A stretch of 64,000 bases of DNA from Lyophyllum atratum. Taxonomy: Eukaryota > Basidiomycota > Agaricomycetes > Agaricales > Lyophyllaceae. Below are positions 23,335 through 35,279 of the stretch, in pieces (position 1 is the first letter of the stretch; every line of letters starts with the position of its first letter). The translations under genes and the position numbers were made by a program. The notes under the pieces are model-generated. The model was not told the DNA's origin and searched no databases. It saw only the letters and a list, made by a program, of their open reading frames with translations. The stretch is taken from positions 496,001-560,000 of the forward strand of contig JACGCN010000027.1 of assembly GCA_014905825.1 (NCBI GenBank), read 5' to 3'.

Positions 23335-24523
23335 TACCGGGGATTCATGAGGTGCTTGCGGTGGGGATGTGGGGTGAGGTGGGGGTGGGGAGTCTTGGGG
23401 AGTGTCGGGAAGAGCCGCGCGGGGAGGAAGTGGTGGGGATTGCGCAGGAGGTGGAGGATGGGCGACAGGGAGGAGGAGAGGGGTGTGGGGTCATGCATCA
23501 TGTATCATCACTTCTTTCAAGGCATGCACTGACCCGCAGTTCCACCGCCAACAATGAGATAATCCGCCGTCGTAGGCACTGCACTAGCTTGAGCGAATCC
23601 GACCAAAATTGCCGGTGCCGTGACCAAGGCGGTAAAGGACGGGCCGAAGACGAGCATTATATGAATCGGCGAATTAGAGTCTAAGATCTAAGAGGAGAGA
23701 AGTGGTGAGGTCGATGAAGATGGTATACTGCAGGCCATTTGCCAGACGCTTTATAGTCGAGGCCCAGCTCAGCTAGTAATTCTCCATACCAGACCATCGT
23801 GGTAGGTAAGGTAGGTTCAGAGGAGCTGACTCGGGGTTGTCTGGTGAAAAGCGGGGCGGAACTAGATCTCGTCCTTCCTATGCTGTGTGCGAGCCTCGGT
23901 CTGGTATGTCTGTGCAGATCAGTCCAAAAGAACTCGAGGTAAAGGTAATTGATTGGTTTGCTCTGCGTACCTAGGTAGACTTTGCAGCAGGTCCAAAAGC
24001 GTCTTGAATTATCTCTTCCAGCAACATAGGTTCTTGTGTCCCGAGGCATGGTGGCAGATGGGGTGACGGTCGCGATAGGTTTCTGTCCGAACAGATAGGG
24101 TGCTTTCGACTCCTCGCATCCTGATCAGAGTCTCCAGAAGTATGGTTATCATCGCGTCTCGTCAACAAAGTCACAATCTGAACACTGTAAGGAGGATGTG
24201 GACATCATATAGATAGCTCGGGTACTGGTCTCCTAATGATGCCGTGACAGATCCTGTTATAATCAAAGGCACGAGCGCTCAAGCGTGGACGCTGAGTAGC
24301 CGGACCGTACACAGCTGTGTGGCATGGGCAAGCACCTGAATTCGGAGACAAGATGTGTGTTTGGTGTTGTTAGGATCTGGCGTCCATTGTTCTTGCAAGG
24401 GACAACAAGGGTGGTTGCGTCTTTTATTCCATTTCTGCGCCACCTCCTTCTCTCCTACCACCATAGAGCGCCCTAATCATACCGAAAACACGCAATCATA
24501 CAGCCCCGAGCAGCGCTGCAACT
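23335..24523. other. Gene-poor interval with G-rich tract
   Basis: About 23340-23500 is strongly G-rich on the plus strand (GGGGATGTGGGGTGAGGTGG style), a possible G-quadruplex tract or purine-skewed low-complexity DNA. The remainder up to the next start codon shows no supported gene. Confidence 0.4.
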
Positions 24524-25598
24524 ATGCTTGACTCGTCCCCAGTGGCACTTCCCCCGCTCCCCCGCCCGCTCAAGCGTTCTGCATCAACTGCATCGTTGCC
24601 GACCCCGCCTCGCACACATCATAAACGCAAGCACGCAAGTGGTCGCGGTGCCTATGACACCGATACTGATCGCGACAGCTCCGCAAGCGAGGACGAGGAA
24701 GGTGTGGTCGCGCCTGGCCACAAGCACAAGAAGCGAAAGACGGCAACGGGCGCAACTGCAGATTCAGAGGAAGAGGCGTTTTGGCTGAGCAAGTCCGATG
24801 GGGACGCCCCGGCCCCTACATCGATCCAGAAAGATCCTTCCCTTGCCCCAGCACTGCTGTACCGCCGTCGCCTTGCTGGAGCTGCCAGCACAAGCAGCGT
24901 CGGCTCAGCACCCGTCTCGCCTCCGCCGTCGAACCGCAAGGCGGCAGCTGCGGCAGTGGCATCGCCGCCCGTCACCCCACGGCCGAAGCGCATCTTCCCC
25001 ATGCGCGACTCGCCAAATAACCCCTTCCTCGTCTCCCCTTCTTCTGCCGCAGTCGCAGATGACAGCGCAAGTCCAAGTCCCAGTCCAAACTTGAGCCCGC
25101 ACACGCCTGTGAAAGAGCGGCCTACCGTAACCTACGTCTTGTAAGTTCTGGCACTCCTCTCCTTGCCACTCCTCACTAAAGCGCGTTCCCGACTACAGCC
25201 GAGGAGTGCGTGGTACATTCCCGAACCCGTTGTACGATCACGAGCGCGGACGTCCACAATCGCCTTCTTCACGGTCAAAGTTGCCTGCTGAACACCCCGA
25301 CTTTTCTCCCGGCGCACATTGCCCGCCAAAGATGCTGTTCCCTCCTGCCGCACCGCGAAAGGGTAGGCAGCAAAGGCAGAGTGCGCGCGTTGCTGGGCGG
25401 CATGCGGAGAAAAGTAGAGGGGGGCAACGGAGCCTGGCGGAGGAGATGCGTGGGAGGAGCAGAAAGAGAGGGAGGTCTGTCAACGGATCTGGTAGCGAGG
25501 GTGAAGAGGAGCAGGAAGAGAGAATCGCGCCTACGAAGTTGGACTTCAAACAGATGGAGGCCAAGGCTGGGGACTCAAGCAAGGGTCTGAAGCGGTAG
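24524..25598 (+). CDS. Conserved-looking basidiomycete protein of unknown function, probably nuclear
   Basis: Two exons (24524-25140 and 25199-25598) join in phase to about 338 residues. The protein is mostly low-complexity: a Pro/Ser-rich head with basic clusters (HHKRKHASGRG, HKHKKRKTA) that look like nuclear localisation signals, an acidic patch (SASEDEEG, ADSEEEAFW), and a basic C-terminus. Two segments look constrained: PKRIFPMRDSPNNPFL near residue 165, and, spanning the splice junction, TYVFRGVRGTFPNPLYD with LPAEHPDFSPGAHCPPKMLF after it. I recall similar motif pairs in other basidiomycete hypothetical proteins but know no function. A regulatory or chromatin role would be a guess. Confidence 0.7.
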
Positions 25599-26166
25599 GG
25601 CACCCAACCACTCGACTGCGATTTGATATCGACGTCTTCCTGGACTCTCGCGCATATCCTTTTCTTGACCATGCCCGCCTTCTCCGTCTGCGGCCTCATA
25701 CCTTATCAATACTAATATCATAAACATCCATGGTACATGTAAATCCACGACCACACCCCCTCCTTTCTCGCCTCCTGTCTATCCCCTTACCCTCGTTTTG
25801 TTTCCACCCCCCACCGCCTCTCTTTTTGCTCTTTTGTCTCAAATCGTTTTGTTGCGATACCTCGATTTACTCCTCCCCTCCTCTTAGTGCCCACGGTGGT
25901 CACTGAGGACCTCTTGCGATACCTACACACAACCTACCCCGTTCCGATATTACCCTTATACCTACGTACAATATTATGCACGATCTGAAATCATGTACTT
26001 TGCAACGATGCCATGCGAAATGTTTTATATACAATAGGGACTGGCTGTAGACATACCATGCGTTCCCTGTGGCCATTCCATGGATCTGGCGAGGAGCGAT
26101 AAGATAAGGAGATGGACCACCTCCTGACTTGACGTGACTCGGAACAAAAAAATATAAACATCCTCC
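25599..26166. other. Intergenic, pyrimidine-rich
   Basis: Holds the 3' region of the hypothetical gene and the promoter of glycyl-tRNA synthetase. The stretch at about 25740-25900 is rich in CCTCC/CTTTT. No gene is supported. Confidence 0.5.
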
Positions 26167-28655
26167 ATGCGAATTGGCTTCTGCCATATCCGACCGATCT
26201 TCTCTTATCACAGCAGAATCTCCAACCTCCACCGTCGATTCTCTACAACCCCCATGGCGTCCTCCAACGTCAACAAAACGGCTCACGCGTTCAACAAAAC
26301 ACAGTTCGAGGCCCTCCTCAACCGGAGATTCTTCTATGCCCCCGCATTCGAGATCTACGGCGGTCTGTGTCCCTTCCTATCCGAACAAAATTCAGAACTT
26401 CCATACTAACTTCTGCCATGTATAGGTGTCGCCGGTCTGTACGACTACGGCCCACCCGGCTCCTCGCTGCAGGCCAACATCATCGCGGAATGGCGGAAAC
26501 ACTTCATCATCGAAGAGCACATGCTCGAGCTCGATACTACCATAATGACTCCCGCGCCAGTATTCGAGACATCCGGCCACGTCGCACGGTTCGCAGACTG
26601 GATGGTCAAAGACACGAAGACGGGTGACGTGCTACGCGCGGACCATCTCGTCGGTGCGGTGCTCGAGGCCCGGTTGGCCGGTGACAAGGAGGCGAGGGGC
26701 CAGGCGGCCTCGCCACCGTCGGCGGACGATAAGAAGAAGAAAAAGAAGGCGGCAAAGACTGCAGCCGTGAAGTTGGATGACGGGGTCGTCAAGGAGTATG
26801 AGACCATTCTAGCTCAGGTGCGTTTTCTCCACTTATTCTTGCTTAACTCGAGTGCTGAATATCTATAGCTTGACAACTACACTGGCCCAGAGCTGGGTGA
26901 AATCTGCAAAAAGTACACCATCAAGAATCCCGACACCGACAACGAAGTCGGCGAACCTCAACAGTTCAACCTGATGTTCGCCAGCAGCATCGGTCCCACA
27001 GGCCAGCATCCCGGGTAAGACTTTCCCTGCGCTCCCCTTCCCCCCGCCGAACCCTCCCCCCAGCTTCCTACGCCCCGAAACCGCCCAAGGCCACTTCCTC
27101 AACTTCTCCCGTCTGCTCGAGTTCAACAACGGCCGCGTCCCCTTCGCCTCTGCCCAAATCGGGCGCGCGTTCCGTAACGAGATCTCACCCCGCGCCGGAC
27201 TACTCCGCGTGCGCGAGTTCACCATGGCCGAGATCGAGCACTACGTCGACCCCGAGGACAAACGGCACCCCCGCTTCCCCGAAGTGCGCGGCCAGTTCCT
27301 CACGCTCCTCGACCGCAAAACCCAAGAATCCGGCTCCAACCTCACGACGCAGCTCACCGTTGGCGAGGCCGTCGACGCCGGCGTCATCGCCAACGAGACG
27401 CTCGGGTACTTCGTCGCGCGCATCTACCAGTTCCTCGTGAAGATCGGGATCAACCCCAAGCGCCTGAGGTTCAGGCAGCATATGGGGAATGAGATGGCGC
27501 ATTATGCGACGGATTGCTGGGATGCGGAGATTGAGAACTCGACGGGGTGGACGGAGTGTGTTGGGTGTGCGGATCGGGCGGCGTATGATTTGAGCGTGCA
27601 CTCGAAGCGGACTGGCGTGCCGCTTGTGGTGCGCCAGGCGCTGAAGGAGCCCATCGTTACGGACAAGGAAGTGCCGGAATGGAATAAGAAGGCGTTGGGG
27701 AAGACCTTCAAGAGCGATGCGGCGGTGGTGCAAGTACTCGTTGAAGAATTGCCAGAGTTGGAGTTGCAGCGCGTCAAGAGCGAGTTGCTGCAAGGGTGAG
27801 CCCATAGTTCCCATGGTCTACCGCTTTCTTATCGATTTCCGCATTTTAGCTCAACAGTGGTTAAAGCCCCGGACGGGACAGAGTTCCAGCTAACTCCCGA
27901 GCTTTTGACCATCGAGCGCAAAGTCTTCAAGCAGTCAAGTCAGTTACTCTCCCTGTCACCTTCCATACATATCTAACAATCCTCCCGCTAGTCCGTGAGT
28001 ATACCCCCAACGTCATCGAACCCTCCTTCGGTCTCGGCCGCATCCTGTACACCCTCCTAGAACACAGCTTCTGGGCGCGTGAGCAGGACGTCGAGCGCGG
28101 TGTAAGTTCTATCCCCTTCACCTTCGTATGTAAATATCACTCATAGTCCATAGGTCCTATCTCTTCCCTCCGTCGTGGCACCAACCAAAGTACTCATCGT
28201 GCCCCTGAGCGCGAGGGACGAGTTTGCGCCCCTCGTCACTGAAATTTGTATGAATCATTCTGTTTACCCGTACCGTCGCCATCATTCTCAATTATCTTCT
28301 TAGCGTCCAAGCTGCGCAGAGCAGGCGTCTTCTCCCGCGTCGACGACTCCAACACCTCCATCGGGAAGCGGTACGCGCGAAACGACGAGCTGGGCACACC
28401 ATTTGGCATCACCATCGACTTTGCGTCTGTCAAGAACCGCACTATGACTCTTCGGTACGTATTCCGTCTTGATCACGTCCTCTTCTCCTGCTAAACGATG
28501 ATGTGTGCTGTAGGGAACGCGACACGACTGATCAGAGGATCGGGTCGATTGACGAGGTGATCGATGTCGTGACGGATCTGGTGAATGGCAACATCGATTG
28601 GAATGGGGCGTGTGAGCGGCTGCCGGCGTATGACGGTGTACAAGCAGTTGAGTAG
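26167..28655 (+). CDS. Glycyl-tRNA synthetase, dual cytosolic/mitochondrial start
   Basis: Class II enzyme charging tRNA-Gly. Nine exons (26167-26362, 26426-26817, 26869-27014, 27064-27795, 27850-27938, 27992-28101, 28154-28247, 28304-28454, 28514-28655) close in phase to 683 residues. Family blocks include [78 protein letters not shown], the catalytic [20 protein letters not shown], and an anticodon-binding domain with [20 protein letters not shown] charged insertion [11 protein letters not shown] sits near residue 175. Two in-frame ATGs: 26167 (weak context) adds 29 residues rich in R, S, H and I without acids, ending RRFSTTP, like a mitochondrial presequence; 26254 (strong context, CCCATGGCG) gives the cytosolic form. 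Leaky scanning is inferred. Confidence 0.96.
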
Positions 28656-28907
28656 AGAGGTACGGGATTTCTGTAAATTAAAATAAATAAATAGAGATGA
28701 TCCCTGTTGAAGTGGAAACAGCAAATCCGAGGTTCAATCCAACTTAAACGATGAGGTCAGGATGTAAGAGGCCTTGCTTCTCGTGCTTTCCTGGTCCTCG
28801 AGGTCAGTTTCCGTCGCTCATCTTGTAAGGAATGCTGACTGCACATCGGGAAACTCTCGGACCCAAGGCGTTCAGCGATTGGGGCCATGCCAGTGATATA
28901 CTACTAT
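28656..28907. other. Short intergenic interval
   Basis: 3' flank of glycyl-tRNA synthetase up to the first family-R remnant. Nothing recognisable. Confidence 0.4.
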
Positions 28908-29131
28908 TGCTCAGTCGAGGCTGTTGGAATCAGATGGAATTTTCCCTGCCAGAAGAGGTTTGTTGAGGATCCTGAACATTCGGTCCGAATCCGTGATCAT
29001 CGCGAGCCTCGGAGTTGACGTTGTTCTTGAATCCTATAGAAGAATAGGTCGATACATCTCTGTCCTCGACACCTATCGGCGCTATGAACGACTTTCAGCA
29101 AATGCATCCACTTCCAAGGTTTGCTCCCTTC
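28908..29131 (+). pseudogene. Family-R remnant: promoter plus five codons
   Basis: The sequence matches the upstream region of the family-R genes at 57.7-60.9 kb (TTGGAATCAGAT..., GAGGATCCTGAACA, GTGATCATCGCGAG). It reaches the shared start ATGAACGACTTTCAG and then jumps directly to CAAATGCATCCACTTCCAAG, a part of the promoter of the next tandem copy. It is therefore the broken 5' end of one tandem copy fused to the promoter of another. The chromovirus inserted 1 bp beyond CCTCG shortly downstream. Confidence 0.75.
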
Positions 29132-29136
29132 CCTCG
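29132..29136. repeat. Target-site duplication of the chromovirus, left
   Basis: CCTCG directly before the TG of the left LTR. The same five bases follow the CA of the right LTR at 47291-47295. Confidence 0.85.
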
Positions 29137-29451
29137 TGGAGTCTTGGCCCCCTATATGGGGACGTAGGCACACTGAGAAATACGGACCAATATAAACAGA
29201 CGAATGCTCCGATATATTGCGAGAGTATGAGTGAATCTCGAGATGTGTGCGTGATGAGAGAAGGGGGGGAAGAATAGGTAAGGATACATGAGGATCCTGG
29301 CGCCCTTTTATAAGAAAAGGGCTACCCAGTCGAATCGGAAATCCTCGAGTGTGGTGGTGGAATCGGGCGATGGGACGACCGGGCCATAGTCGAATCGGAA
29401 ATGATGACGTCGTATGTCGGGCATGCCGGATGTGGTAACCGTAGGATTACA
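29137..29451 (-). repeat. 3' LTR of the chromovirus
   Basis: 315 bp, plus-strand ends TGGAGTCTTGG and GGATTACA. It appears identical to 46976-47290 and sits next to the polypurine tract, so it is the 3' LTR. Confidence 0.93.
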
Positions 29452-29464
29452 CCCCTCCCCACCC
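29452..29464 (-). other. Polypurine tract
   Basis: Minus strand GGGTGGGGAGGGG immediately upstream of the 3' LTR, in the expected position for plus-strand DNA priming during reverse transcription. Confidence 0.8.
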
Positions 29465-29836
29465 AAAAAAATGAGAACCGGTATTGTAAGAATTGAAGAG
29501 GGCTCGGGAAAGGGATGATAAGTAAAACAAATCTGCTCGCGCGGGTGCGTCAAAACCCTGTGGGAAAGCTACCGGGGCAGGGACATTGAGAAATGGAAAG
29601 ACATAATTAACCCAAACCATTCTCAGCCTCCCATACGTCCAGCGCAAGGGGTACACACCGGCAGTTGCCGAGACGGTGTGTAGGGAGGGAGGGGGGGTCC
29701 AGTGACGTCTTGTCCGAGTTTTTTCTCCAGCTCGTTAGAGTATTTTTAGACACTGCCATGTGGTTTATCGATGATCTAATTGCGATGCTGCGCCGTTTTC
29801 CTGGTCCTGCCTTCCTCAAAACGACCCTCGCCAGTG

Positions 29837-30524
29837 ATGGGAACGAAGAAGAAGTCGCGTTCAGTAAGTAGATCTAGGCTCATGAGGCATATAATTTGCT
29901 GATCTTGATTTCAGACATCTCAGTTTAATGCGGATAGTACCTCTGCGCTCCTTGAAATACCCTTCGCCCGAGAACTGCCCAGACGCACCACACACTCCCC
30001 GGCCCCTATCCCACCGTGTTCGAATACGATTGAAAACGACGGAGGGGATGCTGGTCAATCTGCAGAGTTGGTGATATGCGGCGAAATCAGTCTTGTTTCT
30101 GACGAGCAAGGAGTTGGAACACACCTTTCTAGTACCGAAGACGACAACCCCCCGACACAGGCCCCCCCTATTGGACCTTCAAACTCTCGTATCGATCCCT
30201 CTTTGGCAGAACTGGAACACCCCCGCCGTCCATCACGGCGTCGAAAAGAAAGGACACCCAGCCCGGAGCAGTTCATGTGTGCCGACTGCGAGCAAAAAAT
30301 AGAGAATCGTGATGAATTAGTTGCGTGTAACGGGCCAGGATGTGATCAAAAAGTACGTACCATGCTTGCCTCAACTCGAGCCCATGCTTGACATCAACCT
30401 ATTGTAGTTCCATCTTGCCTGTCGTGGTTTGCTTGAGAAAGTGAAAGGCGGCTGGTTCTGTGACGATGTGTGCCGTGAAAGTGCTGGCTTCCGTGTGCGC
30501 AAGAGGCGAAGGGAGGCCCACTAG
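29837..30524 (+). CDS. PHD-finger protein carried antisense inside the chromovirus
   Basis: Three exons (29837-29863, 29915-30352, 30408-30524) join in phase to 193 residues, all inside the retrotransposon between the end of pol and the polypurine tract, on the opposite strand. The protein starts MGTKKKSRS, has a low-complexity middle with a basic patch (RRPSRRRKER), then a C4HC3 PHD-type finger: CADC, CNGPGC, FHLAC, CDDVC, and ends GFRVRKRRREAH. PHD fingers commonly bind histone H3 tails, so a chromatin-reading role is possible. Conserved splice sites and an open frame suggest a functional gene rather than chance. Whether the retroelement captured it or it lay in an earlier insertion is unknown. 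Confidence 0.75.
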
Positions 30525-30689
30525 GAAAACGTCGATGGTGGTGAGAGTAAAGCGGGGCGAGAGTGGGGTCATAGATATTAATAGAAAGTACACGTGCATC
30601 AGGGTCCGAGACCTTCCAAATTCAGTATTGGTTTCCTTTTTTGGGAGGTAGGGGAGGGGGGGAGGGTCTGGCGACTGCTTAACCTCGTT

Positions 30690-33600
30690 TCACAACATAC
30701 CTTCACAAATTCTGAAATTGGGTACCCCTTGGTCCAGCGCGGCGTTGTTGGCGACTTCCTTGCCGGCGAGCCATTGGTCGTGCTCAGGTCCGTACCCGAG
30801 GTATCTCATTAAATATTGGTGACCCCGCCCGCGTTTTCTGGAGTCAACGATTTTCTCGACCAGAGCTTCCATCAGTCCGTCGTCTGTCATAACAAGGGGG
30901 GGTTCAGAATATTCACGGGAAGGAAATAACGACCCATCATTTTCTTTGAAAGGCATGACTTCAGACGTGTGGAATGTCGTATAGACATCTGGCGTATTCG
31001 GCATCGAGAGTGATACAGTGGACGCGTTCTTGTTAACCCCAATGATCTCAAAAGGACCATCGTATCGGGGCATAAATTTAGCAGCACGTTTTTCACCCTT
31101 CTTTCGATACGTGCGACGTCGATGTGTTGTCGATAACCTGACACGTTGCCCGACCTTGAAAGGAAAGGCAATCGTACGAGATGTATTAGCCTGCGCGGCC
31201 TGTTGAATTTTTGCCTGTATCAAGTTATCCTTAGCAGATGCGGTGTCCAAACGTAGACGGTCGATAATTTCGCGCGCGGACACTTCTTCAGAGTCCGCGC
31301 CGTCCGTAAATGGAATGATCGGCGGAAGCAATCTGGGGCTACGTCCCATCTTAAGTTGGAAGGGAGAATAACCAGTTGATTTATTAACAGTATTCATGAT
31401 ATCGAAACGTACTCGGCGAAGTGCTCGAGACCAACCGCGTTGCGTGCGATCCACATGGAAACGTAATGCCTGGTTAATGGTTTTATTCGACCGTTCACTG
31501 ACGCCGTCGGTTTGTGGATGGTAAGCGGAGGACATTTTCATTTTTACACCAGTCAAACGGGTCAGATGCGACCAAAACTTTGAAACAAACAATTTGTCTC
31601 GGTCGCACACAATGTTACAGGGTAAGCCGTTTTCACAATACCAATTATCGAAAAACAAGTCGGCTAGTTGTTCCGCAGTCAAATCTGTTCGTGTCGGCAC
31701 GATCTGAATGTCCGAGTGTAAACGATCGGTCATAGACAATATACAGTTAAAACCATTGTCTTCAGGAAGCGGCCCAATGAAGTCGATTGCTACTGATTCT
31801 CCCCTTGCGTCAGGGACCGGCAGGGGATGCAAGGGACCAATAGGTGCGGTAGAGGAAGATTTGAATCTTTGGCACTCTCGACACGATGGGATATATCCCT
31901 GTTCGAGATCCCGCCGCATGTTGGGCCAGTAGTAAGCTGTACGTATAGCCGAATATGATTTGTCGAATCCAAAATGTCCGAGTGCATCATGAGCGGTACG
32001 AAAAATGAGTTCACGAATATTTCCGACACGAGGTATAATCAGTCGTTCGCCCAGGTACCAAAGCCCTTTCTTTTTGATCAACAAGGGCATTCCTGGTCGC
32101 GCGGCAATTAGGTTTTTGCACCAAGTGTCAGATGAATAGCCACTCTTGATGTCAGCAAGTATCGACGGGTCGGCGGTGATCGTTAACGACAACGGTGCAG
32201 CAGGTTCGATCAAGGCGGCGGCTCGCGCAAGGTGATACACCGAGCCGAATGGAGACGATTTCGGAACGGAAACGATTGATGCCAAACAGTGGGAGATAAG
32301 GTCGTCGTCGTGCATGTCAAAAAAGGACGGTGCAGCGTTAACGATTTCGATGGGGACGGAAGCTGTAGACGCCACGGGTAGTCGTGACAAGGCGTCCGCC
32401 ACCGTGTTATCCTCTCCTTTGACATAAAGGATCTTGAAATCAAACTGCGATAAAAATTCCATCCAACGAGCCTGTCGACGTGACAGGTCTCGCTGCGAGT
32501 CGAAGTTCTGCAACGTTTTATGATCAGTAAAGACGACGAATTGCATACCGAATAAGTCAGCGCGCCACTTGTGTAAAGCGCGAATGATAGCCAGCAATTC
32601 TTTTTCGTGCACTGGATAATTAAGCTCAGCGCCTTTAAACGTGGTAGACTCGAAGGCGACTGGTCGCGCTGTTTCCCAAGTTTCGCCAAAAGACAAAACG
32701 GCTCCTGAACGTAGGTCACTAGCATCCGTTGTGACAAAAATGGTTTTGGAAGTGTCATCGTGATCGATGGAAGTGAGGCAGTCGCGGCCAATAACGATCT
32801 CTTCAATGCTGTCGAAGGCGTGCTGGTGCCTCTTGGTCCATGCAGGAAAATCCCTATCGCATTCTTTAGTAATCAGCTCAGTCAACACTCCTGTGTGGTC
32901 AGCCAATTTTGGCAAAAATATGGCGATGTACCGTACGAGACCGAGGAAAGACCGAACGTCCGTTGCCGACTTTGGACGAGGCCACGCAATTATACGCTCG
33001 GCTTTGCGTTCGTCGGCCTCGATACCATTGGCAGATATATGGTGACCTAAAAAATCGATGCTTGTACAATAAAGGTTCGTTTTCTTCTCGTTGATATAGA
33101 GACGCGCAGTCCTCAATGCGTTGAGGACCAATCGGACGTTGTTATGATGTTCCTGGAGAGTCGACGACCAAATTACGATGTCGTCCAAATAGACGTGACA
33201 GACTTTTCCAATAAGCTCTCGAAGAGCTGTCGTCACTCGACGCTGATGAATTGCAGGTGAGTTACGCAAACCCATCGGCATAACTAACCATTCGTAGAGG
33301 CCGAAAGGGGTCGACACAGCTGTCAGATGGACATGGTCAGGGTGCATCCGCGTTTGAAAAAAAGAGTTGGTCATATCAATTGTAGCAAAATATTTTCCCT
33401 TTGAACAGTCGTGCAGTATGTCATCTACCCGTGGAATCGGATGGTTATCTGGGACAGTGTTTGAATTTAGTTGTCGGTAATCATTTACCCATCGAGGGAG
33501 TACTTTGGGATCAGCTTTTGGTATTATAAACGCAGGTGATGCGAACTGTGATGAAGAAGGACGAATACGTCCTGCTTCTAAATATTGGTCAATTAATGTT

Positions 33601-35182
33601 TTCCATGCGTCGCGATACTTTCGTGGACATTGGTAAGTTCGTGTTTTAATCGTTGCGTGCGCCTCGCGTAAATGTATTTCGGCCATGACGTCGCGAGGCA
33701 GTTCATCAATATGCGGAATTGGTTCGAAGATATCCTTGAATTCCTTTTTCAATTTCGTTTCGCATGTGGAAAGGTGTTCAAGGGTCGATAATTGTTCAAT
33801 GCGATTTTTGACGGAGGCAACGATATTTACGGGAACAACGTCTTCAAACAAGCCCAGACGTTTAAGGCGCACTAGCCTCTCCGCGCAAACGAACTTGAGT
33901 TCCTTAATCATTTCTCTGCGCAGTGGAGCAAGCTTTTGCCGAGTAGCGCGCAAGGGCGAAAATTTACGAACGACGGGAGGCACGACTGTAGCAGGATTTA
34001 ATAAATCATAACCTGATCGTTTATCAAACAATGTATTTGAGTTGTGGTCCGACACGATACAATTCGATTTCAAAAACGGAAGTCCAAGTATGATGGGGGA
34101 ACACAGTCCAGGAGCGACAACGGCACGGAGCGTACATGAAGACCATGATTGGTCACAGGAAACAAGTGACAAACGAACATATTGCGATAATGTAGTAGTG
34201 GGTTCTTGAACAATGGTAGGGTCGGACAATGCGACAGCGACGTCGAGCGGTTTGGTTAAGCGGTGTCGCTGTAGGCCCAATCGATCTGCTAATCCTGCGT
34301 CAATCAATACGAGGTGCGACCCAGAATCAATAAGTGTCCGAGTCTTAAGAGGGTACTCGGTCAAGGGTCCTGCCACAAGAGCGTCCCAAGTGATGTGTGG
34401 AACGGAAATAGGAGCGGTGCGTACCTCCAAATCGTCAAAATCCTCGGACCCTGACTCCTCGGCACTTTCGTCGTCGGAAGAGGATGGGAGAACGGCAGCG
34501 ATGAAAGAAGAGGAAGTGGACGGTGATGCTGATGAAGGTACAATGCTTGCGACGTTCTTAGAGCGGGAAGTGTTGGCAGCAGGTGCTTTGGCTTTCGAAG
34601 TCGTGGCAGTCTTAGCAGCAGCAGCGTCGGCGGCAGTTAAAGTCTTGTAGGTAGCGGCGTCGGGGTAGCCATGGGTACAGTTTTTGGACTTGCACTGGAC
34701 GTGGAACCGTCTACATTTCCTACATCCGTCGTGTTCGTCCAATAAGGTGATCTCTTCGGCGGTCAATTTGGGGAGTCGGACGAATGGAGTCGATGACGAT
34801 TTGTTGGAAGAGGAGGAAGATGCGGAGTTGTTGTTGAGAGCTTTAGAGTTGAGCAAAGGGCGTTTGGCAGCGCGGAGTAGGACGTCCTCGAAAACTTCTC
34901 GCTGGCGCTTTTCGCTGTTAACCCTAACGTCGTCGATGCACCGAACGGCTTCGAGCCATTCGTGGAAAGGGACAATGAGCGCGATCTTCTTGGCGAAATA
35001 AGTGCTAGATAACTGTGGATCTAACCCCGCCTCTATCTTCTCGCGTAAGGCGTTCGTCGTCGTGTCAAACCAACCCGGCGATCCGACGAGGAGCGAATTC
35101 AGAGCCTGGATGTGGGACGCATAGTCCCAGAATGTTGTAGTTTTCGGGTTCAAGCGTGCTGAGAGAATCTGGATACGTATCT
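30690..35182 (-). CDS. Ty3/gypsy Gag(C-terminal)-Pol polyprotein with chromodomain
   Basis: One open frame of about 1,490 codons, entering from gag at the KDZ insertion point (RIQILSARLNPKTTTFWDYA). Order: gag C-terminus with a CCHC-like knuckle (CRKCRRFHVQCKSKNCTHG), aspartic protease (TLIDSGSHLVLID), reverse transcriptase with the YLDDIVIWSS catalytic motif, RNase H (TTDASDLRSGAVLSFGE), integrase zinc domain (HDALGHFGFDKSYSAIRTAY...CRECQRFK), the integrase D,D,E core (AIDFIGPLP; VCDRDKLFVSKFW; HPQTDGVSERSNK), and a C-terminal chromodomain (EKIVDSRKRGRGHQYLMRYL, GPEHDQWLAGKEV). All catalytic residues seem present. The protein cannot now be made as a Gag-Pol fusion because the KDZ element separates the gag start. 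Confidence 0.95.
35174..35182. repeat. Target-site duplication of the KDZ element, left
   Basis: CGTATCTTT, repeated at 46156-46164. KDZ elements are known to duplicate 8 bp; the ninth matching base may be chance. Removing one copy and the element rejoins the gag frame as ATKIRIQILSARL. Confidence 0.85.
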
Positions 35183-35279
35183 TTCACCAATCGAAGTCCA
35201 TAGACTTAAGTGTACCTTACATTTCCAACAACGTTAGGCTGGAGTCTAGCCTACAATTCTAAGACAATATAATAGAAGC

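Noticed and set aside
27200..27814. 204-codon minus-strand frame
   Set aside because: Antisense shadow of the main glycyl-tRNA synthetase exon, which has clear family motifs.
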